NCBI RefSeq assembly: GCF_029510815.1 | Contig: NZ_CP120360.1 | Coordinates: 2,914,001-2,978,000, forward strand | DNA from: Janibacter sp. DB-40 | GTDB lineage: Bacteria; Actinomycetota; Actinomycetes; Actinomycetales; Dermatophilaceae | Length of the DNA stretch: 64,000 nucleotides | Reading direction: 5' to 3' | Shown here: positions 55,927 to 64,000 of the stretch, one piece after another | Position numbering within the stretch: position 1 is the first letter of the stretch | Layout of the letters: every line of letters starts with the position of its first letter | Notes under the pieces: generated by a model | Database searches by the model: none | What the model was told of the DNA's origin: nothing | What the model saw: only the letters and a program-made list of their open reading frames with translations | Made by a program: the position numbers and the translations under genes

Positions 55927-56622
55927 ATGAACGCGGAAGACGAGAGGGTACTGTTCGCGACCATCGCGAGGGACCTGGCCAGCAAGACCTCCGAGCAGGC
56001 CATCCTCGACTCCGTCGCGGAGATGGCCGTACGACTGGTGCCCGGGTGCGATGACGCCGGGGTCATGATCATCACCAAGCAGCGGAAGGTGGAGACCCCC
56101 GCCGCCACCAGCCAGCGGGTGTGTGACTCCGACGAGGCCCAGGCCGAGCACGGCGAAGGACCCTGCTTCGACGCCTCGTACGCGCAGGAGGAGCGCAACC
56201 AGGCCTTCCACTGCCTGTCGACGAGCACCGACCCCAGGTGGCCCCGGTACCTGCCGCGGGCGCGTGAGCTCGGGGTGGGGAGCATTCTCGGCTTCCAGCT
56301 GTTCAGCCACGAGCACACCTTCGGCGCCCTGAACCTGTACAGCGACCGGGAGAACGCCTTCGGCGCCGAGAGCGAGAACCGCGGGTGGGTCCTGGCCTCC
56401 CACGCCGCGGTCGCGCTGACCTCGGCACGCACGAGCCGGCAGCTGCACGCGGCACTGGAGAACGCACGCACGATCGGCCAGGCGGTCGGGATGGTGCGGG
56501 CCCGATACGACATGTCGGAGGAGCAGGCGACCTCGGCCCTGCTGCGGATGTCGCAGGAGAACAACGTCAAGATGGCCGACCTCGCCCGGTCGGTCGTCAC
56601 GGACGGCGTCCTGTCCCCCTGA
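55927..56622 (+). CDS. GAF-ANTAR domain protein
   Basis: 231 residues: a GAF domain at ~25-150 (FHCLSTSTDPRWPRYLPRARELGVGSILGFQLF) and a C-terminal ANTAR domain at ~165-225 (ALENARTIGQAVGMVRARYDMSEEQATSALLRMSQENN). ANTAR domains bind hairpin pairs in mRNA leaders and prevent termination. The ligand of the GAF domain is unknown. The ATG has GAGGAAGAGG right upstream. It stands alone, with 33 bases to the CDF transporter. Confidence 0.9.
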   Translation: MNAEDERVLFATIARDLASKTSEQAILDSVAEMAVRLVPGCDDAGVMIITKQRKVETPAATSQRVCDSDEAQAEHGEGPCFDASYAQEERNQAFHCLSTSTDPRWPRYLPRARELGVGSILGFQLFSHEHTFGALNLYSDRENAFGAESENRGWVLASHAAVALTSARTSRQLHAALENARTIGQAVGMVRARYDMSEEQATSALLRMSQENNVKMADLARSVVTDGVLSP

Positions 56623-56655
56623 CGCGGGATCCCGGCGAAGGGAGACAATGTCGCC

Positions 56656-57594
56656 ATGGGTGCAGGACATGCTCACTCCTCGGCCGCCGACGGCGCAGGA
56701 CACCCCGGCGACTTCCGCACGAAGCTCGCCATCGCCTTCGCGATCACGGCGGGCATCGTCGTCGCCCAGGCCGTCGGTGCCTGGCTCACCGGCAGCCTCG
56801 CGCTGCTGACCGACACCGCGCACGCCCTCACCGACGCCTCCGGGCTGCTCGTCGCGCTCGTCGCCGGCACGCTGATGCTGCGACCGGCCGCCTCCACGCG
56901 GACCTGGGGGTACCGGCGGATCGAGGTGATCGCCGCGCTCGCCCAGGCGGCCCTGCTCCTCGTCGTCGGCGCCTACGCGGCGATCGAGGGTGTCCGTCGC
57001 CTCGTCGCCCCGCCCGAGGTGCCCGCCGGTGAGCTGCTCGTCTTCGGCGTCATCGGCCTCGTCGCCAACGCCCTCGCCATCGGGGTCCTGGCGTCGAACC
57101 GGTCGGCCAACCTCAACATGCGCGCCGCCTTCCTGGAGGTGCTCAACGACGCCCTCGGCTCGGTGGGCGTGATCATCGCGGCGATCGTCATCGCGACGAC
57201 CGGTTACCTGCAGGCGGACGCGATCGCGGGCCTGTTCATCGCCGCGCTCATCGTCCCGCGCGCGGTCAAGCTCCTGCGCGAGACCTCCAGCGTCCTGATG
57301 GAGTTCACCCCCAAGGGACTCGACCTCGACGACGTCCGCGAGCACATGCTGTCCGTGGAGCACGTGCGCGAGGTCCACGACCTGCACGCCTCCACCGTGG
57401 CCACCGGCCTGCCGACCCTGAGCGCCCACGTCGTCGTCGACGACGAGTGCTTCGCCGACGGGCATGCCGCCGAGGTGCTCGCCCACGTGAAGACGTGCGT
57501 CGCGGAGCACTTCGACGTCGCCATCCACCACTCGACCATCCAGATCGAGACGCCGTCGATCAGCGCGGCCGAGCCGCGGTCGACGAAGCACTGA
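56656..57594 (+). CDS. Cation diffusion facilitator (CzcD-like zinc/cobalt exporter)
   Basis: 312 residues: six helices between ~25 and 210, with metal ligands in LLTDTAHALTDASGL near 53-68, and LEVLNDALGSVGVI near 158, then a cytoplasmic C-terminal domain with HVREVHDLHASTVATGLPTLSAHVVVDD near 240. The second helix site has Glu in place of the common His, known in part of the family. It should export Zn2+ or similar ions by proton exchange. The histidine-rich N-terminus (GAGHAHSS) is short. Confidence 0.9.
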   Translation: MGAGHAHSSAADGAGHPGDFRTKLAIAFAITAGIVVAQAVGAWLTGSLALLTDTAHALTDASGLLVALVAGTLMLRPAASTRTWGYRRIEVIAALAQAALLLVVGAYAAIEGVRRLVAPPEVPAGELLVFGVIGLVANALAIGVLASNRSANLNMRAAFLEVLNDALGSVGVIIAAIVIATTGYLQADAIAGLFIAALIVPRAVKLLRETSSVLMEFTPKGLDLDDVREHMLSVEHVREVHDLHASTVATGLPTLSAHVVVDDECFADGHAAEVLAHVKTCVAEHFDVAIHHSTIQIETPSISAAEPRSTKH

Positions 57595-57679
57595 CGTCCA
57601 CGTGCGCGACCGCGCCACGGGACCCCGCGGGCGGGCCGATAACATCAGGCGACCCATCCATGGACGCGCAGGAGGTGCG

Positions 57680-57835
57680 ATGCGGATCCGGAGCGCCGAG
57701 GTGCGTGCCACGGTCCTGAGCGCGCAGGAGGCGGCCCGGCTCTTCGACAACGGCTCGACCGTGGGCATGAGCGGACTCACCGGGGCCGGCGACCCGAAGG
57801 CGGTGCCGTTGGCGCTCGCCGAGCGGCTGCCCTGA
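57680..57835 (+). pseudogene. Truncated acetyl-CoA hydrolase/succinyl-CoA:acetate CoA-transferase gene
   Basis: 51 codons: IRSAEVRATVLSAQEAARLF, then GSTVGMSGLTGAGDPKAVPLALAERLP and TGA. This is the N-terminus of the ~500-residue acetyl-CoA hydrolase/transferase family (normally ...GMSGFTGAGYPKAVP.A...). A consensus AGGAGG lies six bases before the ATG, so the gene once was expressed and the deletion must be recent. The rest of the gene is missing, and a DMT transporter starts nine bases after the stop. Confidence 0.8.
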
Positions 57836-57843
57836 CGACGACA

Positions 57844-58797
57844 GTGGCCGACGTGACGCGTGGCGCGGGGACCGCGACGGCGGCCGTGGCCGCCGTCGGG
57901 GCGGCCGCGCTCTGGGGCACCACCGGCACCGCGCAGGCCCTCGGCCCGGAGGGCACGCAGCCGGTCACGGTGGGCGCCCTGCGCATCCTCCTCGGCGCGA
58001 TGGCCCTGACGCTGCTGGCCGTCGCGGTCCGGCCCGGTAGCACTCCGGCCCCCGTGGCCGCCCAGAGGGTGCGGGTCCCCCAGCCGGTCGTCGTCCTGCT
58101 CGGCGGTCTCTGCGTCGCGGCCTACCAGGTGTGCTTCTTCGAGGGGGTCGCCCGCGCCGGGGTGGCGGTCGGCACCGTCGTGGCCCTCGGCACCGCACCC
58201 CTGGCGACCGGTCTGCTCGGTCTCCTCCTGGCCGAGAGGCCACGTCGTCGGTGGGCCGTCGCGACGGCCGGCGCGGTCACGGGAGTCGTCCTCCTCGTGT
58301 CCGGGTCGGCAGGGACGGGCGGGCGGATCGACGCGCTGGGCATCCTCGCGGCCATCGGTGCGGGCCTGTCCTACGCGGGCTACACGGTCGCCGCGCGGAC
58401 GCTCCTGCTGCGGGGAGTGCGGGGACTGGTCGTCATGGCCGGACTCTTCGTCACCGGTGCGATCCTGCTGCTGCCGGCCCTCTTCTCCGCCGACCTGGCG
58501 TGGCTGCGCTCCCCTGCCGGCTGGGCGATGGTGCTGTGGCTCGGGATCGGCGCGACAGGTGTCTCCTACGTGCTCTTCCAGCACGGGCTGGCCCGGCTCT
58601 CCGCGAGCACGGTCGCCACCCTCTCCCTCGCCGAGCCGGTCACGGCCACGCTGCTCGGGGTGCTCGTCCTGCGTGAGAGCCTGTCCCTCCTGACGGGTGT
58701 CGGCATCGCCGTGGTCCTGCTCAGCCTGCTCCTCGTGGCGGCCCCGGCGCGCCGCCGCGGACGCGTCGACAGGGCCTCGGCCCGGGCCCGGCCATGA
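57844..58797 (+). CDS. EamA/DMT superfamily transporter
   Basis: 317 residues with ten predicted helices in two EamA repeats: ALWGTTGTAQALGPEG near 22 starts the first, ILAAIGAGLSYAGYTVAARTLL near 170 the second. The typical TLSLAEPVTATLLGVLVLRESLS stretch near 258 closes it. It exports or imports small metabolites such as amino acids. The start is a GTG. It lies nine bases after the truncated CoA-transferase remnant, so it may have been brought next to that gene's control region. It overlaps the next gene by ATGA. Confidence 0.88.
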   Translation: MADVTRGAGTATAAVAAVGAAALWGTTGTAQALGPEGTQPVTVGALRILLGAMALTLLAVAVRPGSTPAPVAAQRVRVPQPVVVLLGGLCVAAYQVCFFEGVARAGVAVGTVVALGTAPLATGLLGLLLAERPRRRWAVATAGAVTGVVLLVSGSAGTGGRIDALGILAAIGAGLSYAGYTVAARTLLLRGVRGLVVMAGLFVTGAILLLPALFSADLAWLRSPAGWAMVLWLGIGATGVSYVLFQHGLARLSASTVATLSLAEPVTATLLGVLVLRESLSLLTGVGIAVVLLSLLLVAAPARRRGRVDRASARARP

Positions 58798-59489
58798 GGA
58801 CGGTCGCCTTCCACTGGAGCGGTGGCAAGGACTCGGCTCTCGCCCTGACCGCCCTGCTCGCCGACGACGGCGTCGTCGTCGACCGGCTGGTGACGACGGT
58901 CCACGCCGGCGGGGCGTCGACCGTGCACGACATCCCGGTCGACCTCCTGCAGGCCCAGGCGGACAGCATCGGTCTGCCGCTGCAGACCGTGGCGATCCCG
59001 GGTCCCGGGCTGGACGGGTACGTCGACGCGATGGACGCGGCCGCGGTCGGGATGCGAAGGGAGGGCGTCGACGCCTTCGCCTTCGGTGACCTGTCGTCCT
59101 CCGGGGTGCTCGACCACAAGCGCGCCCAGTTCGAGCCGCTGGGGATCGAGGTGCTCGAGCCGCTGTGGGGGCTGACCTCCCACGAGTGCGCCGAGAGGTT
59201 CCTCGCCTCACGCATCCGTGCCGTCACCGTGGTCGTCGACGCGGCGGTGCTCGGACCGGAGAGCCTCGGGGTCCCGCTGGACCACGACTTCTTCGCCGGC
59301 CTCCCCGACGGCGCCGATCCGTGTGGCGAGCTGGGTGAGTTCCACTCCTTCGTCCACGACGGTCCGCTGCTCCGGACGCCGGTGGACTTCGTGCTCGACG
59401 CGCCGCACCGGGTCGAGCAGGAGATCCGCACCACCGACGGGATGCGCACCTACGCGTACTGGCTGGCCACGCCCCACTCGCGCCGGTGA
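58794..59489 (+). CDS. Dph6-like ATP-pyrophosphatase (diphthine-ammonia-ligase family)
   Basis: 231 residues. The PP-loop FHWSGGKDSALALTALL lies at 5-22, VDAFAFGDLSSSGVLDHKRAQFEPLGIEVLEPLWG near 95-130, and LDHDFFAGLPDGADPCGELGEFHSFVHDGP near 160-190. These follow the Dph6/ATP_bind_4 fold, whose eukaryotic members amidate diphthine. Bacteria lack diphthamide, so the product is some other amide and unknown. Translation is coupled to the DMT transporter by ATGA. A 12-base gap separates it from the convergent lipid-kinase gene. Confidence 0.85.
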   Translation: MRTVAFHWSGGKDSALALTALLADDGVVVDRLVTTVHAGGASTVHDIPVDLLQAQADSIGLPLQTVAIPGPGLDGYVDAMDAAAVGMRREGVDAFAFGDLSSSGVLDHKRAQFEPLGIEVLEPLWGLTSHECAERFLASRIRAVTVVVDAAVLGPESLGVPLDHDFFAGLPDGADPCGELGEFHSFVHDGPLLRTPVDFVLDAPHRVEQEIRTTDGMRTYAYWLATPHSRR

Positions 59490-59501
59490 ACCACCCCTTC
59501 G

Positions 59502-60380
59502 TCAGCGCGCCTGCACGAGCACGCGCAACGCCTGCTGCCTGACCGTGAAGGTCATCGGTGTCTCCCCGACGATGTCGCCATCGGCGTACACGCGGTAGCC
59601 GGCCGGCGCCGTCACGTCGATGGTGCGCCCACGGTCGGCACGGATGTCGACGCCGTCGACGTGGGTGCCCCGGAAGTAGCGCGGCAGCAGCATCGGGTAC
59701 TTCCACCGCGGCAGGCCCTCGACCGTGGTGACGTCGAGCTCACCGTCGTCGAGGAGGGCATCGGGGTTGGCCCTCATGCCGGCGCCGTAGCGGCCCGAGT
59801 TCCCGATGGCGACGCTCCAGCCGTCGAAGGTGCGGGCCACACCGTCCGTGGTCACCGTGATCGACGTCGAGCGGGTCCCGACGAGCGCACGGGCGCCACC
59901 GTAGGCGTAGACGAGCGCCGCCGGCAGCCAGGTCGGGGCCGCGTTGGCGTGGTCATTGGCCCGGGAGTCGTACCCGACCGTGGCCACCCCGAGGAAGGGG
60001 GTCCCTCCCGCGAGGCCGACATCCACCCTTCGCTCGGTGGCGCGGGGAAGGGAGGATGCCGCCTGCCGCAGGTCGCGCGACCCACCGAGTGCGCGGATGA
60101 AGTCGCAGCCGCGCCCGCCGGGCAGCGGGGCGACGAGGGCGCCGGAGCGGAGCGCCCCCTCGGCGACCCGCGCGACGAGACCGTCGCCGCCGAGCGCCAC
60201 GAGTAGCTGGCCATCCGGCTCACCGGCCGCGGCGATCTCCACGGCGTGCTCGGCGGACTCCGTGACGGCCACGTCCACCGACCAACCGTGCGAGCGCAGG
60301 ATGTCCGAGACGACCGGGATCATCGCCCCCGCCGCCCCGTTGCGGGCGGTGGGGTTGACCACGACGAGGGCGTCGGTCAT
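59502..60380 (-). CDS. Diacylglycerol kinase family lipid kinase
   Basis: 292 residues of the DAGK catalytic fold: VVVNPTARNGAAG near 6-18, LLVALGGDGLVARVAEGAL near 65-83 with the GGDG motif, APLPGGRGCDFIRALGG near 90-106 and DGELDVTTVEGLPRW near 215. It should phosphorylate diacylglycerol or a similar lipid. The variant PLPGGRGCDFIRAL, in place of the usual P-x-GTxND-x-AR-x-L, is seen in actinobacteria. The ATG overlaps the flavoprotein stop (ATGA). In mycobacteria a like pair is Rv2252/Rv2251. Confidence 0.9.
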   Translation of the reverse strand: MTDALVVVNPTARNGAAGAMIPVVSDILRSHGWSVDVAVTESAEHAVEIAAAGEPDGQLLVALGGDGLVARVAEGALRSGALVAPLPGGRGCDFIRALGGSRDLRQAASSLPRATERRVDVGLAGGTPFLGVATVGYDSRANDHANAAPTWLPAALVYAYGGARALVGTRSTSITVTTDGVARTFDGWSVAIGNSGRYGAGMRANPDALLDDGELDVTTVEGLPRWKYPMLLPRYFRGTHVDGVDIRADRGRTIDVTAPAGYRVYADGDIVGETPMTFTVRQQALRVLVQAR

Positions 60381-62038
60381 CCCTCGTCGTCCGGGATGAG
60401 CTTGCCCGGGTTGAGCACACCCGTCGGGTCCAGCTCGGCCTTGACGGCACGCAGGATGCGGATCCCGCCGTCGCCGATCTCGTCCCGCATCCAGCGGCGG
60501 TGGTCGGTCCCCACGGCGTGGTGGTGGGTGATGGTGCCCCCGGCGTCGATCATCGCCTGGCCCGCGGCGGTCCTGATCCGACGCCACTGGGCGATCGGGT
60601 CGGCCTCGGCGGAGGCCATGACGGTGTAGTAGAGGGAGGCGCCACCGCCCTCGAGGTGCGAGACGTGGCACTGCACCCAGCCCCGACCCGTCGCCGTCAC
60701 GATCGCCGAGCGGACCGCGTCGTAGAGGTACTCGAGGTTGTCCCACGTGGTCGCGGTCTCGAGGGTCTCGACGAAGACACCGCGGTCCATGAGGTGATCG
60801 CGCTGGTAGGGGCCACGGAATCGGCCCGTCATCCAGTGCTCGGCGATGGAGTCGGTCAGCTTCACGGCGCCGTGGCGCTTGAGGACCGCGGCGAGCCTCC
60901 TGCGGCGGAACCGCAGCGTGGCCTTGTCGCCGTCCTCGAGCTGGAAGACCGCGAGGGCCGGCTCCCGCCAGCCGCGGGCGCGCACGCGACCCATCCCGGC
61001 CATCCCGGCCAGTCCGGCCTGCGCCATCACCGTCGTCGTCTCGTCGTGGTCGGACAGGCGGGCGACATCGGGCATGATCCCGCGGCCGAGCTCCTGCGCG
61101 AGGTCGCGGAAGGCGGCGAACCCGGTCGGGGTGTCGCGCAGCGCCCAGGACTCCTGGTGCTCGATCGTCGGCCGACGGGACAGCTGGACGGTCGCCTCGG
61201 TGACGACACCGAGCAGCCCCTCGCTGCCGATGACGACGTCGAGGAGCTTCGGTCCGGCGGCGGTCTCGTTGGCCGGGGCCCGGCCACCGATGACCAGCTC
61301 ACCCGTGGGGGTGGCCATCGTGACGGAGACGACGTTCTCCTCGAAGCGGCCGTAGCCCGAGGACGCCTGCCCGGCACTGCGGGTGACGAGGTAGCCACCG
61401 AGGGTGGCCTGCTGGTAGCTCTGCGGGAAGTGCCCCAGGGTCAGGTCGTGCTGCTGGAAGACGGCCTCGGCCTCGGGCCCGCGGACACCGGCCTGCACGA
61501 CGGCGGTCTGGGAGACCGGGTCGACACCGCGCACCCTGTTGAGACGGCGCAGGTCGAGGCTGATGACCGCGGCGAACCGGCCCCGGACAGGGTCGACACC
61601 CCCGACGACGCTCGTGCCACCGCCGAAGGGGACGACGGCCACCTCGTGCTCGACGCAGGCGGCGAGGAGGCCGGAGACCTCCCGTGAGGTGCCGGGGAAC
61701 ACCACGGCGTCGGGGGCCCGGGAACCGTCACCGGTGCGCAGCCGGTAGAGGTCCGCATAGCTCTTGCCGCCGGCGTGCTCGACCCGGTCGAGACGGTCGG
61801 TGGAGACGTGCTCGTCACCGACGACGGCGACGAGCGCCGCACGGGCGGCCTCGGAGAGGCGAACCTCGGGCAGGCGCACCTCCGCGAGAGCGACGGGTGG
61901 GGCGTCGTGGGCGGCGGGCTCGACCCTGCCGAGGAACTTCAGCAGCGGCCAACCACCGGTCGGCAGCGGTCTGACCTGTCCCGGGTCGCCCCACCCGTGC
62001 CAGACGGAACGCCGCGGGAGCTCGGTGAGATCTGCCAT
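60377..62038 (-). CDS. FAD-binding oxidase, alkyldihydroxyacetonephosphate synthase-like
   Basis: 553 residues of the VAO/GlcD family: PFGGGTSVVGGVDP near 135 is the FAD phosphate loop, SAGQASSGYGRFEENVVSV near 220, VIGSEGLLGVVTEATVQLSRR near 262, and HHHAVGTDHR near 505 with the histidine cluster. The closest fold match is alkyl-DHAP synthase (AGPS), which makes ether lipids; actinobacteria use the fold for an unproved lipid step. It is coupled to the lipid kinase downstream. The ATG at 62038 lies 59 bases from the nearer TetR operator, so the TetR protein may control it too. Confidence 0.85.
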   Translation of the reverse strand: MADLTELPRRSVWHGWGDPGQVRPLPTGGWPLLKFLGRVEPAAHDAPPVALAEVRLPEVRLSEAARAALVAVVGDEHVSTDRLDRVEHAGGKSYADLYRLRTGDGSRAPDAVVFPGTSREVSGLLAACVEHEVAVVPFGGGTSVVGGVDPVRGRFAAVISLDLRRLNRVRGVDPVSQTAVVQAGVRGPEAEAVFQQHDLTLGHFPQSYQQATLGGYLVTRSAGQASSGYGRFEENVVSVTMATPTGELVIGGRAPANETAAGPKLLDVVIGSEGLLGVVTEATVQLSRRPTIEHQESWALRDTPTGFAAFRDLAQELGRGIMPDVARLSDHDETTTVMAQAGLAGMAGMGRVRARGWREPALAVFQLEDGDKATLRFRRRRLAAVLKRHGAVKLTDSIAEHWMTGRFRGPYQRDHLMDRGVFVETLETATTWDNLEYLYDAVRSAIVTATGRGWVQCHVSHLEGGGASLYYTVMASAEADPIAQWRRIRTAAGQAMIDAGGTITHHHAVGTDHRRWMRDEIGDGGIRILRAVKAELDPTGVLNPGKLIPDDEG

Positions 62039-62096
62039 TGCGCCATTGTGCACAGCCCGTGACCCGCGGGGACGACGATGCCCTCGCAATCGGGGT

Positions 62097-62114
62097 TGAC
62101 TGAACGCACAGTCA
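62097..62114. promoter_or_regulatory. TetR operator 1
   Basis: TGACTG, 6 bases, CAGTCA, a perfect 6-bp dyad. It lies in the 118-base divergent gap between the flavoprotein and TetR genes. TTGACT at 62096-62101 could be a -35 box. Confidence 0.75.
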
Positions 62115-62122
62115 GGAGTGTA

Positions 62123-62142
62123 CTGACTGAGTGAACAGTCAG
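62123..62142. promoter_or_regulatory. TetR operator 2
   Basis: CTGACTG, 6 bases, CAGTCAG, a perfect 7-bp dyad with the same half-site as operator 1, 26 bp later. It ends 14 bases before the TetR start codon. Paired dyads suggest cooperative autoregulation by the adjacent TetR protein. Confidence 0.8.
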
Positions 62143-62156
62143 CCAAGCGTCCCGTC

Positions 62157-62843
62157 ATGAGCACCGATGACCGCGACGGGATGGTGCGCATCCGCGATGC
62201 CGCCATCGAGCTCTTCGGCGAGAAGGGCGTTGCCGGCACCAGCCTGAAGTCGATCGCCGCGCGCGCCGAGGTCTCGCAGGGGCTGGTGATCCACCACTTC
62301 GGGTCGAAGGCCGGACTCCACCGCGCCTGCGACGAGCACGTGGCTCGACTGATCCGCGGCAACAAGGAGACGGTCCTCGCCAGCGGTCCTCAGATGAATC
62401 CGCTGGCGGCCCTGCAGATGATGCAAGAGAGCCGCCCGCTGCTGCGCTACCTCGTGCGGACCCTGAGCGAGGGCGGCGAGCAGGTCGGCCGGCTCGTGGA
62501 CGACATGGTGGCCGACGCCGAGGTCTACATGGCCGCGAGCGAGCAGGCCGGGCTGCTCAAGCCGAGCAGCGTCCCCCGCGAGCGCGCGGTCGTCCTGGTC
62601 GTCTGGTCCCTCGGCGCCCTCGTCCTGCACGAGCAGCTGCACCGCCTGCTCGGCGTCGACTTCCTCGCCCCCGGCACCGACCCCGAGGACCTCGCCCCGT
62701 ACTTCCGACCCGTCATGGAGCTGTACACCCAGGGTCTGGTCACCGAGGGCGCCTACAGCGAGATGGCCGGGCTCTTCGAGCCACCCACCGACACCACCGC
62801 GACGGACGGAGCGCCCGCCGCAGACCACAGGGAGACGTCATGA
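62157..62843 (+). CDS. TetR family transcriptional regulator
   Basis: 228 residues: the HTH is in [43 protein letters not shown] at 10-52. The ligand domain follows. It overlaps the ABC ATPase gene (ATGA) and should repress its own operon through the two TGACTG/CAGTCA dyads upstream. Drug or lipid efflux is the likely purpose of the operon. Confidence 0.92.
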   Translation: MSTDDRDGMVRIRDAAIELFGEKGVAGTSLKSIAARAEVSQGLVIHHFGSKAGLHRACDEHVARLIRGNKETVLASGPQMNPLAALQMMQESRPLLRYLVRTLSEGGEQVGRLVDDMVADAEVYMAASEQAGLLKPSSVPRERAVVLVVWSLGALVLHEQLHRLLGVDFLAPGTDPEDLAPYFRPVMELYTQGLVTEGAYSEMAGLFEPPTDTTATDGAPAADHRETS

Positions 62844-63778
62844 GTTCCACCGATGCAGTCATCTCCACGCACGGGCTCGTCAAGACCTTCGGCACGGTCC
62901 GCGCCCTCGACGGCCTGGACCTCGAGGTCGCTGCGGGCGAGGTCCACGGCTTCCTCGGCCCCAACGGCGCCGGGAAGTCGACGACCATGCGTGTCCTGCT
63001 CGGCCTGCTGCGTGCCGACGGTGGCACCGTGCGCATGCTCGGGGGCCACCCGTGGGACGACGCCGTCGAGCTCCACCGGCGCCTGGCCTACGTCCCGGGG
63101 GACGTCGCTCTCTGGCCGACGGTGACCGGCGGCGAGGCGATCGACCTCTTCGCCCGGCTGCGCGGCCACATCGACACCGCGAGGCGCGAGGAACTGTGCG
63201 AGCGCTTCGACCTCGACCCCTCGAAGAAGGCCCGCACCTACTCCAAGGGCAACCGCCAGAAGGTCGCGCTGATCGCGGCGCTCGTCTCCGACGTCGACCT
63301 GCTCCTGCTCGACGAGCCGACCGCGGGGCTCGACCCGCTGATGGAGGTCATCTTCCAGCAGACGATCGCGGAGGCGAAGGCCGAGGGGCGCACCGTCCTG
63401 CTCTCGAGCCACATCCTGGCGCAGGTCGAGGCCCTGGCCGACCGGATCTCGATCGTGCGCCGTGGGCGGGTCGTCGAGTCGGGCAGCCTCTCCGATCTGC
63501 GGCACATGACCCGCACGACCTTCGTCGCCGAGACGGACCGGCCGGCCGACGAGCTCGCGACGCTCCCGGGGGTCCACGGCCTCACCCGCGAGGACGGTCG
63601 CGTGCAGTTCCACGTCGACGGGGACCGCGTCCAGCCCGTCGTCCGCGCACTCTCCGAGCTCGGGGTCCGCTCCCTCGTCGCCCATCCCCCGACGCTCGAG
63701 CAGCTGCTGATGCGCCACTACGGCGAGGACGCCACCGCCGGCGGGGCCGAGCCGCAGGAGGAGGTCGGGGTCCGATGA
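62840..63778 (+). CDS. ABC transporter ATP-binding protein
   Basis: 312 residues: Walker [17 protein letters not shown] near 41, signature [15 protein letters not shown] near 136 (SKGNRQ replaces SGGQ, common in drug-resistance ABC ATPases), Walker [15 protein letters not shown] near 155, and the switch histidine in [11 protein letters not shown] near 190. It is followed by a permease gene overlapping by ATGA. The complex is probably an exporter of the ABC-2/DrrAB type. Confidence 0.94.
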   Translation: MSSTDAVISTHGLVKTFGTVRALDGLDLEVAAGEVHGFLGPNGAGKSTTMRVLLGLLRADGGTVRMLGGHPWDDAVELHRRLAYVPGDVALWPTVTGGEAIDLFARLRGHIDTARREELCERFDLDPSKKARTYSKGNRQKVALIAALVSDVDLLLLDEPTAGLDPLMEVIFQQTIAEAKAEGRTVLLSSHILAQVEALADRISIVRRGRVVESGSLSDLRHMTRTTFVAETDRPADELATLPGVHGLTREDGRVQFHVDGDRVQPVVRALSELGVRSLVAHPPTLEQLLMRHYGEDATAGGAEPQEEVGVR

Positions 63779-64000
63779 CCGCCGCGACCGGGACGACCTG
63801 GGCGACCAGCACGCCCTCCGCCCCTCGGACGACATTCGCCGGGACGGGGACCCTCGTCCGCCTCGGGCTGCGCCGGGACCGGGTCAAGCTGCCCGCGTGG
63901 GTGGCCGGGCTGGGCATCTTCGTCCTCTACATCGGCAACGCCCTGCCGCTCCTGGCGCCCACGCAGAAGGACCTGGCCGCCCTGGTGCCGATGTTCACCC
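63775..64000 (+). CDS. ABC transporter permease, N-terminal part
   Basis: The first ~75 codons are present; the gene continues beyond the right edge. A Thr/Ser/Ala-rich start is followed by [33 protein letters not shown], which holds a basic patch and first helix typical of actinobacterial ABC-2-type drug-export permeases. ATG overlaps the ATPase stop (ATGA). Confidence 0.8.
   Translation, partial: MTAATGTTWATSTPSAPRTTFAGTGTLVRLGLRRDRVKLPAWVAGLGIFVLYIGNALPLLAPTQKDLAALVPMFT

Noticed and set aside
55543..59211. Minus-strand reading frame of more than 1200 codons
   Set aside because: It runs antisense through five well-supported genes, is Arg/Pro/Gly/Ala-rich, and has no domain; it is a shadow of GC-rich codons.

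Overview
The window is very GC-rich, has actinobacterial start-codon and ribosome-binding-site habits (many GTG starts, 4-nt stop/start overlaps), and carries a dnaK-grpE-dnaJ-hspR operon with HspR-type HAIR operators, a mycothiol-linked DinB-like protein, a GAF-ANTAR protein and an LCP cell-wall protein. It therefore comes from an actinobacterium, probably from Micrococcales (Intrasporangiaceae-like). The genus is inference. I saw no rRNA, tRNA, transposase, prophage or CRISPR array.

Region 1 (1-31276) is a large catabolic island for CoA thioesters, almost all on the minus strand. It holds six acyl-CoA dehydrogenases (two adjacent ones probably form one heteromeric enzyme), two thiolases, two crotonases, MaoC and HTD2-type hydratases, five SDRs (one HSD10-like, one 2,4-dienoyl-CoA-reductase-like), an acyl-CoA ligase, three family III CoA-transferase/racemase proteins, a CitE-type lyase with a frameshift, a ThDP enzyme, two thioesterases, a nitronate-monooxygenase-like flavoprotein, a DctPQM TRAP transporter and two LysR regulators. 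Four transcription units are each preceded by the same element: a LysR-type dyad ATAG-N7-CTAT followed after exactly 17 bases by GGTCT(TTG). This ties the cluster into one putative regulon. An alpha-methylacyl-CoA racemase, an HSD10-type dehydrogenase, a 2-methylfumaryl-CoA-isomerase-like CoA transferase, a mesaconyl-CoA-hydratase-like protein and a CitE lyase together suggest breakdown of methyl-branched (possibly dicarboxylic or isoprenoid) acids through mesaconyl- and citramalyl-CoA.

Region 2 (31481-38622) is a plus-strand operon. It encodes a TAXI-type TRAP binding lipoprotein, a fused TRAP permease, a two-subunit CoA-transferase-fold enzyme and an MFS transporter, with a LysR gene overlapping tail to tail. 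It looks like uptake and CoA activation of another carboxylate.

Region 3 (38829-64000) is mostly housekeeping. It contains clpB and the dnaK operon under HAIR operators, DoxX, LCP, RraB-like and SRPBCC proteins, a cysteine-desulfurase-like PLP enzyme, TerC, a CDF transporter, a DMT transporter, a Dph6-like ATP-pyrophosphatase, a lipid kinase paired with an AGPS-like flavoprotein, and a TetR-ABC efflux operon cut by the right edge. It also has a five-copy tandem repeat between convergent genes, an inverted-repeat cluster, a broken small membrane-protein gene, and a 51-codon remnant of an acetyl-CoA hydrolase/CoA-transferase gene that keeps its ribosome binding site.
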